Positions 33,759 to 43,565 of a stretch of DNA of 64,000 bases are shown here, in pieces (the first letter of the stretch is position 1; each line of letters starts with the position of its first letter). A model generated the notes under the pieces. It worked only from the letters and a program-made list of their open reading frames with translations, made no database searches and was not told the origin of the DNA. Position numbers and translations under genes: made by a program. This DNA is from Nonomuraea helvata (lineage in GTDB: Bacteria > Actinomycetota > Actinomycetes > Streptosporangiales > Streptosporangiaceae). The DNA is taken from NCBI RefSeq assembly GCF_039535785.1, contig NZ_BAAAXV010000005.1, positions 186,001-250,000 of the forward strand. The letters are read 5' to 3'.

Positions 33759-34775
33759 TCACCTACGAGCCGCCGCTGTGCTCGACCGCACGACGAAGCT
33801 GGGCGGCACGACCAGACGCTCGTACGCGGTCGGCCCCACGTCGATCTGCCGCAGCAGCACCTCGATGCAGTGCCTGCCCACCATGTCGAAGTCCTGCCTG
33901 ACCGTGGTGAGCGGCGGCGAGAAGAACTCCGACTCGGGGATGTCGTCGAAGCCCACCACGCTGATCTGGTCGGGCACCCGCACGCCCGCCTCGCTGAGCG
34001 CCCGCAGCACGCCGAGCGCCATCTGGTCGTTGCCCGCGAACACGGCCGTGACGCCCTCCATCGCGGCCAGGCTCTTGCCCGCCTCGTAGCCCGCGCGGGG
34101 GCTCCAGTCGCCGGCCAGCGGCTCGGGCACCGGGCGGCCCGCCTCCCTCAGGGCGGCGCGCCAGCCCTCCATCCGGCCCTCGGTCTCCAGCCAGTCGGGC
34201 GGGCCGCTGACGTGCCACACGGTCTCGTGGCCCAGCTCCAGCAGGTGGCGGGTGGCGAGCCTGGCGCCCTGGACCTGGTCGATGCAGACCACCGACACGT
34301 CGGCGCTGTGCGTGCCCTCGACCGCCACCGCCGGCATGCCCGGCGGCAGGTTCTCCAGGGCGCGCCCGGCCGAGCGCTGCGGCGCGACCACCACGACCCC
34401 GTCCACGCCCTGCTCGGCGAGGTACTCGATGGCGTCGCGCACGTTCGCCGCGTCGATCGACTTGAGGCTGACGATGCTGATGAAGTAGCCCGCGGTCCTG
34501 GCCGCCTGCTCGATGCCGTAGATCGTGCTGGCCGGGCCGTACAGCGTGGTGTCGAAACTCACCACGCCGAGCGTCCGCGACCGCTTGGTGACCAGGGCGC
34601 GGGCGACCAGGTTACGTCGGTAGCCCAGCCGGGTGATCGCCTCCTCCACCCGGGCCCGGGTGTCGGGCCGGACGTTCGGGTGGTCGTTCAGCACCCGGGA
34701 GACCGTCTGGTGCGACACGCCCGCCTCCTTGGCCACGTCGGCCATGACCGGCAGGCGGCGCTTGGGGGTCGTCAC
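33759..34775 (-). CDS. LacI family regulator, probable arabinose repressor
   Basis: The 338-residue protein has the LacI HTH (MADVAKEAGVSHQTVSRVLNDHPNVRPDTRARVEEAI, about residues 9-45) with hinge helix, and a periplasmic-binding-like ligand domain (VFAGNDQMALGVLRALSEAGVRVPDQISVVGFDDIPESEFFSPPLTTV). It sits between the gguB-like permease and araB on the same strand. Four copies of a 14-bp palindromic site precede or overlap ytfQ, chvE and araB, which makes it the likely local repressor, responding to L-arabinose or a derivative. No araC or GntR-type AraR is present. Confidence 0.9.
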   Translation of the reverse strand: MTTPKRRLPVMADVAKEAGVSHQTVSRVLNDHPNVRPDTRARVEEAITRLGYRRNLVARALVTKRSRTLGVVSFDTTLYGPASTIYGIEQAARTAGYFISIVSLKSIDAANVRDAIEYLAEQGVDGVVVVAPQRSAGRALENLPPGMPAVAVEGTHSADVSVVCIDQVQGARLATRHLLELGHETVWHVSGPPDWLETEGRMEGWRAALREAGRPVPEPLAGDWSPRAGYEAGKSLAAMEGVTAVFAGNDQMALGVLRALSEAGVRVPDQISVVGFDDIPESEFFSPPLTTVRQDFDMVGRHCIEVLLRQIDVGPTAYERLVVPPSFVVRSSTAAARR

Positions 34776-34808
34776 GGTCTCTCCTTTCGCTGGGCTCAGG
34801 GGATCTTA

Positions 34809-36068
34809 CTAACGCGAAGCACCCGCCCTACGCTTCGTCCAGACATCGAACGCGACGGCCGCCAGGAGCACGGCGCCCTTGACGAGCATGACCCGCTCGC
34901 TCGGGGAGCCGATCAGGGACATGCCGTTGTTGATGACCGCCATGATCAGACCGCCGGTGATCGCGCCGACCACCTTGCCGACACCGCCCTGGACGGCCGC
35001 GCCGCCGATGAAGGCCGCCGCGATGGCGTCCAGCTCGAAGCTGTTACCCGCGGTGGGACCCGCCTGGTTGAGCCGGCCGGCGAAGATGATGCCGGCGATG
35101 GCCGACAGCACGCCCATGTTCACGAAGATCCAGAAGACCACCGACTTGACCTTCACGCCGGACATGACGGCCGCCTGGAGGTTGCCGCCGATGGCGTAGA
35201 TCTGCCGGCCGAAGACCGTGCGGTTGGCCATCAGCGAGTACGCCAGCACCAGGATGGCGAGCAGCACCAGCACCCACGGGAGGTTCTTGAAGCGGGCGAG
35301 CTGCACGACCAGGAAGAGGATCAGCGCGGCCCCGGCCGCCAGCTTCAGCACGAACAGCGCCATCGGCTCGACCGCCTGGCCGTAGCCGCGGCGGGCGTTG
35401 CGGGTGCGCCACTGGCTGGCTGCCATGCCGGCGATGGCCACGATGCCGATCAGCAGGCTGAACAGGTCGGCGCCGCCGAGCGGGCCGAGACCGATGTTGC
35501 CGAGGTAGCCGTTGGTGAAGCCGTTGGCCAGCGTGCGGACCTGGTCGGGGAACGGGCCGATGCCCTGGTTGCCCAGCACGGTCAGGGTCAGCGCCCGGAA
35601 CAGCAGCATGCCCGCCAGCGTCACGATGAACGCCGGGATGCCGAAGTACGCGATCCAGTACCCCTGCCAGGCCCCGATCACCGCCCCGGCGACCACCGTG
35701 ACCAGCAGGGCCAGCGGCCACGGCCAGTGCATGTTCACCATGAGCACCGCGGCCAGCGCTCCCGTGACCGCCACCACCGAGCCGACCGACAGGTCGATGT
35801 GCCCGGCGATGATGATCAGGATCATCCCGATCGCGAGGATCAGGACGTAGGAGTTCTGGACGATGATGTTGGAGATGTTCTGCGGCTCCAGCATCGCGCC
35901 GTCGGTCAGCACCGTGAACAGCGCGATGATCAGCGCGAAGGCGATGTAGATGCCGCTGGATCGCAGGTTGAGCGACAGACCGCCGAGCGACACCCTGCCC
36001 GGCTGCCGTGGCGCTCCCCCGTCGCCCTGGGCCCCAACCTCTATGTTGGTGGGCGTGATGCTACTCAT
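34809..36068 (-). CDS. gguB: Multiple-monosaccharide ABC transporter permease (GguB/XylH-like)
   Basis: The 419-residue protein has about ten hydrophobic segments and the sugar-permease signatures GHIDLSVGSVVAVTGALAAVLMV, GIPAFIVTLAGMLLFRAL and ELDAIAAAFIGGAAVQGGVGKVVGAITGGLIMAVINNGM. The length and order suit the XylH/GguB branch, longer than RbsC. It pairs with the ATPase at 36068 (stop and start share one base) and the ChvE-like binding protein. Likely substrates are L-arabinose and other aldoses. Confidence 0.93.
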   Translation of the reverse strand: MSSITPTNIEVGAQGDGGAPRQPGRVSLGGLSLNLRSSGIYIAFALIIALFTVLTDGAMLEPQNISNIIVQNSYVLILAIGMILIIIAGHIDLSVGSVVAVTGALAAVLMVNMHWPWPLALLVTVVAGAVIGAWQGYWIAYFGIPAFIVTLAGMLLFRALTLTVLGNQGIGPFPDQVRTLANGFTNGYLGNIGLGPLGGADLFSLLIGIVAIAGMAASQWRTRNARRGYGQAVEPMALFVLKLAAGAALILFLVVQLARFKNLPWVLVLLAILVLAYSLMANRTVFGRQIYAIGGNLQAAVMSGVKVKSVVFWIFVNMGVLSAIAGIIFAGRLNQAGPTAGNSFELDAIAAAFIGGAAVQGGVGKVVGAITGGLIMAVINNGMSLIGSPSERVMLVKGAVLLAAVAFDVWTKRRAGASR

Positions 36069-37597
36069 TATTTCTGTCCCTTGGTCATCAAGTACATGAG
36101 GTTTTCCTGGGTGGCCTCCTGGCGCGGCACCTCACCGGTGATGCGGCCCTCGGAAAGGGTGTAGATGCGGTCGCACAGGCCGAGCAGCTCGGGCAGCTCA
36201 GAGGAGATCACGAGCACGGCCTTACCCTGGTCGGCCAGGCGGTTGATGATCGTGTAGATCTCGTACTTCGCCCCGACGTCGATGCCTCTGGTGGGCTCGT
36301 CGAGGATGAGCACGTCAGGCTCGGTCAGGATCCACTTGGAGAGCACGACCTTCTGCTGGTTGCCGCCGCTCAGCTTGCCGACGACGCTGTTGACGCTGGG
36401 CGCCTTGATGTTCATGCTCTTGTGGAACTGCTCCGCGACCTTGTACTCCTCGTTCTCGTTGACCCAGCCGTTCTTGGACAGTCCGGCGAGGCCGGCCGCC
36501 GAGATGTTGCGCTTGATGTCCTCGATGAGGTTGAGGCCGTACCTCTTGCGGTCCTCGGTGGCGTAGGCGATGCCGTGCTGGATCGCGTCCTGCACGTTGC
36601 GGATCTCGATCGGCTTGCCATCTTTGAAGATCTTGCCCGAGATGTGCACCCCGTACGTGCGGCCGAACAGGCTCATCGCCAGCTCGGTGCGCCCGGCGCC
36701 CATCAGGCCCGCGAGGCCGACGATCTCGCCGCGGCGCAGCGAGAGCGCGGCGCCGTCGACCACCTTCCTGCCGGGCTGGCTGGGGCTGTAGACCGTCCAG
36801 TCCTCGATGCGCAGCGCCTCGTCGCCGATCGTCGGCTCGTGCGGCGGGAAGCGGTTGTCCAGCGCGCGGCCGACCATGCCGGAGATGATGCGGTCCTCGG
36901 TGACGTTGTCGGTCGCCATGTTGAGCGTCTCGATCGTCTGCCCGTCGCGGATGATCGTGACGGAGTCGGCGATCGCGGTGACCTCGTTCAGCTTGTGGGA
37001 GATGATCACGCAGGTGATGCCCTCGTCCCGCAGTCCCCGCAGCAGGTCGAGCAGGTGGGCCGAGTCGTCGTCGTTGAGCGCGGCGGTCGGCTCGTCGAGG
37101 ATGAGCAGCCGCACCTCCTTCGACAGCGCCTTGGCGATCTCGACGAGCTGCTGCTTGCCCACGCCGATGTCGGCGATCGGCGTCGTCGGGTTCTCGCGCA
37201 GGCCGACCCGCTTCATCAGCTCGCCGGCCTCGTAGTTGGTGCGGTTCCAGTCGATGAAGCCACGCTTGGCGCGCTCGTTGCCGAGGAAGATGTTCTCCGC
37301 GATCGACAGCTGCGGGCTGAGCGCAAGCTCCTGGTGGATGATGACGATCCCGGCGTGCTCGCTGTCGCGGATGCCGCCGAACTCGACCGTCCTGCCCTCG
37401 AAGGTGATCTCGCCCTCGTACTCGCCGTGCGGGTAGACCCCGGAGAGCACCTTCATCAGCGTCGACTTGCCGGCGCCGTTCTCTCCGCAGATGGCGTGGA
37501 TCTCGCCCCGCCGGACGGACAGGTTGACGTTCTCCAGCGCCTTGACACCGGGGAAGGTCTTGGTGATGCCGCTCATCCGCAAGATGTGCTCGGTCAT
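36068..37597 (-). CDS. gguA: Multiple-monosaccharide ABC transporter ATPase (GguA-like)
   Basis: The 509-residue protein has two ABC domains. The first has Walker A GENGAGKST and signature region VGKQQLVEIAKALS; the second has the signature LSGGNQQKVVLSKW with ILDEPTRGIDVG, while its Walker A is degenerate (GLMGAGRTEL), as usual in this family. It energises the sugar importer with the permease at 34809 and the binding protein at 37656. Confidence 0.95.
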   Translation of the reverse strand: MTEHILRMSGITKTFPGVKALENVNLSVRRGEIHAICGENGAGKSTLMKVLSGVYPHGEYEGEITFEGRTVEFGGIRDSEHAGIVIIHQELALSPQLSIAENIFLGNERAKRGFIDWNRTNYEAGELMKRVGLRENPTTPIADIGVGKQQLVEIAKALSKEVRLLILDEPTAALNDDDSAHLLDLLRGLRDEGITCVIISHKLNEVTAIADSVTIIRDGQTIETLNMATDNVTEDRIISGMVGRALDNRFPPHEPTIGDEALRIEDWTVYSPSQPGRKVVDGAALSLRRGEIVGLAGLMGAGRTELAMSLFGRTYGVHISGKIFKDGKPIEIRNVQDAIQHGIAYATEDRKRYGLNLIEDIKRNISAAGLAGLSKNGWVNENEEYKVAEQFHKSMNIKAPSVNSVVGKLSGGNQQKVVLSKWILTEPDVLILDEPTRGIDVGAKYEIYTIINRLADQGKAVLVISSELPELLGLCDRIYTLSEGRITGEVPRQEATQENLMYLMTKGQK

Positions 37598-37655
37598 ATT
37601 TCCCTCGCTCAGAGAGGAAGCCCCGGGGACTGGTGGGGTCCCCGGGGCTCGGCCC

Positions 37656-38765
37656 TTACTTGAGCTGGTCCTCGGTGTAGTAGTTGCTGCCGATGATGAT
37701 TTCCTTGTAGTTGCTCTTGTCCACGATCACCGGGTCGAGCAGGTACGACGGGACGACCTTGTTGCCGTTGTCGTAGTCCTTCTCGTTGTTGACCTCGGGC
37801 TTCTGGCCCTTGAGCACGGAGTCGGCCATCTTCACGGTCTGCTCGGCGAGCTTGCGGGTGTCCTTGAAGATGGTGGAGTACTGCTCGTCAGCGATGATCG
37901 ACTTCACCGACTGGAGCTCGGCGTCCTGGCCGGTCACGATCGGGTACGGCTTGCCGTAGCCGGAGCTCTTCAGCGCCGAGAGGATGCCGATGGACAGGCC
38001 GTCGTACGGGGAGAGCACGCCGTCGACCTTCTTGCCGCCGGTGTAGGTCTTGGTGAGGATGTCCTCCATGCGCTTCTGCGCCGTGGCGGGGTCCCACCGC
38101 AGGATGGCGGCCTGCTTGAAGTCGGTCTGGCCGCTCGCGACCTTGAGGGTGCCGTCGTCGATCTTCGGCTTGAGCACCGACATGGCGCCGTTCCAGAAGA
38201 ACGTGGCGTTGTTGTCGTCGGGCGAGCCGGCGAACAACTCGACGTTGAACGGGCCCTTCTTGCCGTCCTCGACGCCGAGGCCCTTGAGCAGCGAGGTCGC
38301 CTGCTGCACGCCGACCTTGAAGTTGTCGAACGTGGCGTAGTAGTCGACGTTCGGGCTGTTGCGGATCAGGCGGTCATAGGCGATGACCGGGATCTTGTTG
38401 TCGGCGGCCTGCTGCAGCTGCGAGGTGATGGCGGTGCCGTCGATCGAGGCGATGATGAGGAGCTTGGCGCCCTTGGTGATCTGGTTCTCGATCTGGTTGG
38501 CCTGCGTCGGGATGTCGTTCTCCGCATACTGCAGGTCGACCTTGTAGCCCAGCTTCTCCAGCTGCTGCTTCACGTTGTCGCCGTCGTGGATCCAGCGCTC
38601 CGACGACTTCGTCGGCATGGTGACGCCGATCATGGCGCCCGCGTTACCGGCGGCGGCCGAGGAGGAGGCCTTCGCGTCGACGGTCTTGGTGCTCGAGCCG
38701 CAGGCCGTCATCGTCGCGGCGAGCGCGATGACGGACACCACGCCCCCGATTCGTCCCAACCTCAT
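37656..38765 (-). CDS. chvE: ChvE-like sugar-binding lipoprotein
   Basis: The 369-residue protein has a lipoprotein signal (VIALAATMTACGSS) and the periplasmic-binding fold of the ChvE/XylF-like family: IGVTMPTKSSERWIHDGDNVKQQLEKLGYKVDLQYAENDIPTQANQIENQITKGAKLLIIASIDG and VDYYATFDNFKVGVQQATSLLKG. It captures aldoses (arabinose, galactose, xylose or glucose) outside the cell for GguAB. A 14-bp LacI-type operator lies 118 bp upstream of the start. Confidence 0.94.
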   Translation of the reverse strand: MRLGRIGGVVSVIALAATMTACGSSTKTVDAKASSSAAAGNAGAMIGVTMPTKSSERWIHDGDNVKQQLEKLGYKVDLQYAENDIPTQANQIENQITKGAKLLIIASIDGTAITSQLQQAADNKIPVIAYDRLIRNSPNVDYYATFDNFKVGVQQATSLLKGLGVEDGKKGPFNVELFAGSPDDNNATFFWNGAMSVLKPKIDDGTLKVASGQTDFKQAAILRWDPATAQKRMEDILTKTYTGGKKVDGVLSPYDGLSIGILSALKSSGYGKPYPIVTGQDAELQSVKSIIADEQYSTIFKDTRKLAEQTVKMADSVLKGQKPEVNNEKDYDNGNKVVPSYLLDPVIVDKSNYKEIIIGSNYYTEDQLK

Positions 38766-38882
38766 GTCATCTCCTTGCGATGGGGGTCGCGGCAGCGCTG
38801 GACGCGGCAGCTGCCGGTAGAGCGAGATTCGATCACAGAGCGTGACGAATCAGAATAAGATTCTCATTCGCTATCCGCCGAT

Positions 38883-38896
38883 TGTTATCGCTAACA
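38883..38896. promoter_or_regulatory. LacI-type operator upstream of chvE
   Basis: TGTTATCGCTAACA is a near-perfect palindrome matching the sites at 33712, 43566 and 43754. It lies in the 192-bp gap between yjfF and chvE, in AT-richer DNA. Confidence 0.75.
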
Positions 38897-38957
38897 ACGC
38901 TCGTGTCAACGGGCGCGCATAACCTACCGGAAACTTTCGGGTAACTTTCACCGCAGG

Positions 38958-39941
38958 TCAGCGCCGGGATCGGGCGGAGAACAGGCGCTGCAGCAAGATG
39001 AAGACGAAAAGCAACATTCCGATGAAGATCTTGGTCCACCATGACGACAGAGTGCCCTCGAAACTGATGATCGTCTGGATCAGGCCGAGCACGAGCACCC
39101 CGAGCACGGTGCCGAGCAGGAAGCCGCTGCCGCCGGTGAGCAGCGTACCGCCGATGACGACCGCCGCGATGGCGTCCAGCTCCATGCCCACGGCGTGCAG
39201 CCCGTAACCGGAGAGCATGTAGAACGACAGCAGCACGCCACCGAGCGCCGAGCAGAACCCGCTGATCGTGTAGACCGCGATCTTCGTCCGTCCCACGGGC
39301 AGCCCCATCAGCAGCGCCGACTGCTCGCTCCCGCCGGTGGCGTAAACCGCGCGGCCGAGCCGCGTGTAGTGCAGCACGTACGCCGCCACCAGCACGACCA
39401 CCACGGCGACGATCACGCTCGGTGAGATCCACATGTCGGCGAACAGATCGATCCGCGCCTGCGCGAACGCCGTGAACGTGGGGTCCTCGATCGGGATCGA
39501 GTCCGTGCCGATCGTGTAACACAGCCCCCTGGCCAGGAACATGCCCGCCAGCGTCACGATGAACGGCTGGATGTCGAAGGCGTGCACGATGTACCCCATG
39601 ACCAGCCCCAGCCCTGCCCCGATGACCAGCACCAGCGGGATCACCAGGTACGGCGGCCACCCCGGCCCCTTCATGAGGCTGGCCGAGATCATCGTGGACA
39701 GCGCCACCACCGACCCCACCGACAGGTCGATGCCGCCGGTCAGGATCACGAACGTCATCCCGACCGCCACCACCAGCAGGAAGGCGTTGTCGATGAAGAC
39801 GTTGAGTATCACCTGGCCGCTGGCGAACCCCTCGTAGCGGATCCCTCCGACCACGAACATGGCCAGGAACAGGCACCCGGTCACCAGGACCGGCAGGTAC
39901 TTGGCGGGCACGCTCGCCCGCCCCATCGTCAGCGTGGTCAT
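38958..39941 (-). CDS. yjfF: Furanose-type sugar ABC transporter permease (YjfF-like)
   Basis: The 327-residue protein has about eight to nine hydrophobic segments and GGIDLSVGSVVALSTMISASLM, FDIQPFIVTLAGMFLARGLCYTIG and ELDAIAAVVIGGTLLTGGSGFLLGTVLGVLVLGLIQTII. In the YtfQRT-YjfF system this is the second permease subunit. Its ATG overlaps the stop of the YtfT-like gene by 4 bp. It is the last gene of the ytfQ operon. Confidence 0.92.
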   Translation of the reverse strand: MTTLTMGRASVPAKYLPVLVTGCLFLAMFVVGGIRYEGFASGQVILNVFIDNAFLLVVAVGMTFVILTGGIDLSVGSVVALSTMISASLMKGPGWPPYLVIPLVLVIGAGLGLVMGYIVHAFDIQPFIVTLAGMFLARGLCYTIGTDSIPIEDPTFTAFAQARIDLFADMWISPSVIVAVVVVLVAAYVLHYTRLGRAVYATGGSEQSALLMGLPVGRTKIAVYTISGFCSALGGVLLSFYMLSGYGLHAVGMELDAIAAVVIGGTLLTGGSGFLLGTVLGVLVLGLIQTIISFEGTLSSWWTKIFIGMLLFVFILLQRLFSARSRR

Positions 39942-40951
39942 GCGGTGATCCGCACTTTCTCCTCGGCCGCAGGACTGGAAGGCGCCGCCCGCCCGCGTCT
40001 GCGGAAGACCTTCTCGCGGAAGGACGGGGACTGGATGAGGCAGACCGCCGTCACGACCAGTGCCTTGAACAGCAGCGTGGTCTCCGGCGGAACGCCGATC
40101 GAGTAGATCGTGGTGGTCAGCGTCTGGATGATCAGCGCGCCCAGCACGGTACCGCCGAGCGAGAACCGGCCGCCGGACAGCGACGTGCCGCCGATCACGA
40201 CGGCCAGGATGGCGTCCAGCTCGATCCACAGGCCGGCGTTGTTGCCGTCGGCGCTGGAGACGTTCGAGCTGATCATCAGTCCGGCCACGCCCGCGCACAG
40301 GGCGGCGAAGGCGTACACCATGATGATGATCCCGCGCGCCCTGATGCCCGCCAGCCTGCTCGCCTCGGCGTTGCCGCCGACCGACTCGATCAGCATGCCG
40401 AGCGCCAGCCGCCGGGTGAGGAACGCGGTGATCGCCAGCACGGCGATCACGATGAGGATGCCGAACGGGACGGTCAGCCAGTAGCCACCGCCGATCAGCT
40501 TGTACGCCGGGCTGTTGACGGTGATGATCTGCCCGTCGGTGATGAGCTGGGCCAGGCCGCGCCCGCCCACCATGAGGATGAGCGTGGCGATGATCGGCTG
40601 AATCCCGACAGTCGCGACCAGGAACCCGTTCCAGGCCCCGAGCACCAGGCAGAGCCCGAGGGCCGCCGCCACGGCGGTGAACACGCTCGCGTCCTGGCTG
40701 ATCTGCAGGCACGCCAGCGCTCCCGAGATCGCGACCACCGAGCCGACCGACAGGTCGATGCCGCCGGTGGCGATGACCAGCGTCATGCCGAGCGAGACCA
40801 GGATCAGCGGCGCGCCGAACCTGAGGATGTCGATCAGGCTGCCGTACAGGTGGCCGTCCCTGACCTGGATCGAGAAGAAGCCATGCGTGAAGAACACGTT
40901 CAGGACCAGCAGCAGCGCGAGGACCACCACCGGCCAGAGCAGCCGTCTCAT
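39938..40951 (-). CDS. ytfT: Furanose-type sugar ABC transporter permease (YtfT-like)
   Basis: The 337-residue protein carries GGIDLSVGSVVAISGALACLQ, TVGIQPIIATLILMVGGRGLAQLITDGQ and ELDAILAVVIGGTSLSGGRFSLGGTVLGALIIQTLTTTIYS. It forms a heterodimeric channel with YjfF. Its start overlaps the ATPase stop by 4 bp and its stop overlaps the yjfF start by 4 bp. The E. coli homologue imports galactofuranose, and relatives also take L-arabinofuranose. Confidence 0.93.
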   Translation of the reverse strand: MRRLLWPVVVLALLLVLNVFFTHGFFSIQVRDGHLYGSLIDILRFGAPLILVSLGMTLVIATGGIDLSVGSVVAISGALACLQISQDASVFTAVAAALGLCLVLGAWNGFLVATVGIQPIIATLILMVGGRGLAQLITDGQIITVNSPAYKLIGGGYWLTVPFGILIVIAVLAITAFLTRRLALGMLIESVGGNAEASRLAGIRARGIIIMVYAFAALCAGVAGLMISSNVSSADGNNAGLWIELDAILAVVIGGTSLSGGRFSLGGTVLGALIIQTLTTTIYSIGVPPETTLLFKALVVTAVCLIQSPSFREKVFRRRGRAAPSSPAAEEKVRITA

Positions 40952-42459
40952 GAGGCCCGGCCTCCGCTTGCGATCGTTTCCATGAGCACGTCCGTCGTCA
41001 GGGAGTCGTCGTTGGGCAGCTCGGCCACCAGGCGCCGGTCGCGCAGCACCTCGACCTTGTGGCTGAGCCGCAGCACCTCCTCCAGCTCGGCGGAGATGAA
41101 CAGCACCGCCATGCCGCCGTCGGAGAGCTCGGCCACCAGCCGCTGGATCTCGGTCTTGGCCCCCACGTCGATGCCCCGGGTGGGCTCGTCCAGGATGAGC
41201 AGCCTGGGCTCCAGGATGAGCCATCTGGCCAGCACGACCTTCTGCTGGTTGCCGCCGCTGAGGTTCCGTACGAGGTGCTCCGGGTTGGGCGGGCTGATCT
41301 TCAGTGCCTTGATGTACCCGCCGACCAGCTCGTCCTGCTGCTCGCGCGGCACCGGCCTGGTCCAGCCCCTGGTGGCCTGGAGGGCGAGGATGATGTTCTC
41401 GCGCACGGTGAGGTCGGGGATGAGCCCGTCGGCCTTGCGGTTCTCGGAGCAGAACGCGATCTTGTGGTTCATGGCCGCGCGCGGCGTGCGCAACGACACC
41501 GGTGACCCGCCGACCGCGATCTCGCCCGTGCCCGCGTGGTCCGCGCCGAACAGCAGCCGCGCGATCTCCGTACGTCCGGAGCCGAGCAGCCCCGCCAGGC
41601 CCACGACCTCGCCCTCGTGGATCGTGAGCGTGAACGGCTCGATGGCGCCCGGCCGGCCCAGCTCCCGCGCCTCGACCAGCGGCCGGTCGAAGACCTTGGC
41701 CTCGCCGTGCAGCCGCTCCAGCGCGGCCAGCTCCTGGCCGATCATCTTGGCGACCAGTTCGACCTGCGGGAGCTGCCTGGTGAGATATTCGCCGACGAGC
41801 CTGCCGTTCCTGAGGATCGTCATGCGGTCCGAGATCTCGTAGATCTGGTCGAGGAAGTGGGAGACGAAGAGGATGGCGATGCCCTCCTCCTTCAGCCTCC
41901 TCATCACCCGGAAGAGCTGCTCGACCTCGTCCGCGTCCAGGCTGGAGGTCGGCTCGTCCAGGATCAGCACCCTCGCCTCGATGTCGATCGCCCGCGCGAT
42001 GGCCACCATCTGCTGGATGGCCAGCGAGTACGCCGACAGCGGCGCGGACACGTCCAGGCTCAGCTCCAGCCGGGCCAGCAGCTCGCCGGCCCTGGCCCGC
42101 ATCCGCTTCCAGTCGATGCGGCCTGCGCGGCGGGGCTCGCGGCCGATGAAGATGTTCTCGGCCACCGAGAGGTTCGTGCAGAGGTTGACCTCCTGGTAGA
42201 CCGTGCTGATGCCGGCCTGCTGCGCCTCCAGCGGGCTGCCGAACGCCACGGGCGTGCCGCCCAGCTCGATGGTGCCCGCGTCGGCGGGATGGACGCCGGT
42301 GAGCACCTTGATCAGGGTGGACTTGCCCGCGCCGTTCTCTCCCATGAGCGCGTGCACCTCGCCGGGCAGCAGTCTGAGGTCGACGCCGTCCAGGGCTTTC
42401 ACGCCAGGGAACTGCTTGCCGATCCCGCTCATCGTCAGGACCGGCGCGGGTGTGGCCAT
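40948..42459 (-). CDS. ytfR: Furanose-type sugar ABC transporter ATPase (YtfR-like)
   Basis: The 503-residue duplicated ABC protein has Walker A GENGAGKST, LAIQQMVAIARAIDIEARVLILDEPTSSLDADEVEQLFR, and in the second domain LSGGNQQKVVLARWLILEPRLLILDEPTRGIDVG. The ATG at 42459 is preferred because AAAGGGA precedes it closely; an ATG at 42474 would add five residues. It drives the YtfT-YjfF permease. Operon position is between ytfQ and ytfT. Confidence 0.95.
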   Translation of the reverse strand: MATPAPVLTMSGIGKQFPGVKALDGVDLRLLPGEVHALMGENGAGKSTLIKVLTGVHPADAGTIELGGTPVAFGSPLEAQQAGISTVYQEVNLCTNLSVAENIFIGREPRRAGRIDWKRMRARAGELLARLELSLDVSAPLSAYSLAIQQMVAIARAIDIEARVLILDEPTSSLDADEVEQLFRVMRRLKEEGIAILFVSHFLDQIYEISDRMTILRNGRLVGEYLTRQLPQVELVAKMIGQELAALERLHGEAKVFDRPLVEARELGRPGAIEPFTLTIHEGEVVGLAGLLGSGRTEIARLLFGADHAGTGEIAVGGSPVSLRTPRAAMNHKIAFCSENRKADGLIPDLTVRENIILALQATRGWTRPVPREQQDELVGGYIKALKISPPNPEHLVRNLSGGNQQKVVLARWLILEPRLLILDEPTRGIDVGAKTEIQRLVAELSDGGMAVLFISAELEEVLRLSHKVEVLRDRRLVAELPNDDSLTTDVLMETIASGGRAS

Positions 42460-42571
42460 TTCGTCCCTTTCCATGTTGTGTCGGGTCCGCCGCGCGCCCC
42501 GCACCCCGGCCGATGGAGGTCCCCGAAAGACCCCGGCCGAAGTACGGGGAGCGACACCCCCGACAAGGCGG

Positions 42572-43546
42572 TCAGTACTGACGGGAGGAGAGCACCTGCT
42601 TGGCCTGCTCCTGCGTGAACGTGGTCTCCTGGGTCACCACGCGAGCAGGCACCTGCTCACCCTTGACGACCTTCTTGGCCAGGTCCATGAGCTGCGGGCC
42701 GAGCAGCGGCGAGCACTCGACGATGAAGTTGATCTTCCCGTCGGACAGCGCCTGCATGCCGTCCTTGACCGCGTCCACGGTGACGATCTTGATGTCCTTG
42801 CCGGGCACCTTGCCCGCGCCCTCGATGGCCTCGATCGCGCCCAGGCCCATGTCGTCGTTGTGCGCGTACAGCACGTCGATGTCGGGGTTGGACTTCAGGA
42901 AGGCCTCCATGACCTCCTTGCCCTTGGCCCTGGTGAAGTCGCCGGTCTGCGAGGCGATGACCTTGAACTTCGGGTCGGCCTTGATGACGTCCTGGAACCC
43001 GGCCTTGCGGTCGTTGGCCGGCGCCGAGCCCGTCGTGCCCTGCAGCTCGACGATGTTCACCGGGTCCTTGCTGTCCTTGTACTCGTTGACCAGCCACTGG
43101 CCGGCCTTCTTGCCCTCCTCCACGAAGTCGGAGCCGAGGAAGGTCTTGTACAGGGAGGTGTCCTTGGAGTCGACGGCGCGGTCGGTCAGGATGACCGGGA
43201 TCTTCGCGTCCTTTGCCTCCTTGAGCACCGTGTCCCAGCCCGACTCCACCACCGGCGAGAAGGCGATGACGTCCACCTTCTGCTGGATGTAGGAGCGGAT
43301 GGCCTTGATCTGGTTCTCCTGCTTCTGCTGAGCGTCGGAGAACTTGAGCGTGATGCCCGCGTTCTTGGCCGAGTCCTGCACCGACTTGGTGTTCGCGGTC
43401 CGCCACCCGCTCTCCGCACCCACCTGGGAGAAGCCCATGGTGATCGAGCCACCGCCACCGCCACTGCCGCCACCACTGCCGCCGCACGAAGTCACCGTCA
43501 TCGCGGTGAGCCCGGCGAGCACCAGCGCCGAGATCCTCTTGAACAC
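42572..43546 (-). CDS. ytfQ: Sugar-binding lipoprotein (YtfQ-like)
   Basis: The 324-residue protein has a lipoprotein signal (LTAMTVTSCGGS), a Gly/Ser linker, and the YtfQ-type binding fold: TMGFSQVGAESGWRTANTKSVQDSAKNAGITLKFSDAQQKQENQIKAIRSYIQQKVDVIAFSPV and VLYAHNDDMGLGAIEAIEGAGKVPGKDI. YtfQ binds furanose forms of galactose or arabinose. It is first in the ytfQRT-yjfF operon, with LacI-type operators 20 and 208 bp upstream of the start. Confidence 0.95.
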   Translation of the reverse strand: MFKRISALVLAGLTAMTVTSCGGSGGGSGGGGGSITMGFSQVGAESGWRTANTKSVQDSAKNAGITLKFSDAQQKQENQIKAIRSYIQQKVDVIAFSPVVESGWDTVLKEAKDAKIPVILTDRAVDSKDTSLYKTFLGSDFVEEGKKAGQWLVNEYKDSKDPVNIVELQGTTGSAPANDRKAGFQDVIKADPKFKVIASQTGDFTRAKGKEVMEAFLKSNPDIDVLYAHNDDMGLGAIEAIEGAGKVPGKDIKIVTVDAVKDGMQALSDGKINFIVECSPLLGPQLMDLAKKVVKGEQVPARVVTQETTFTQEQAKQVLSSRQY

Positions 43547-43565
43547 GTTGGGGGGTTCCTTCCTA

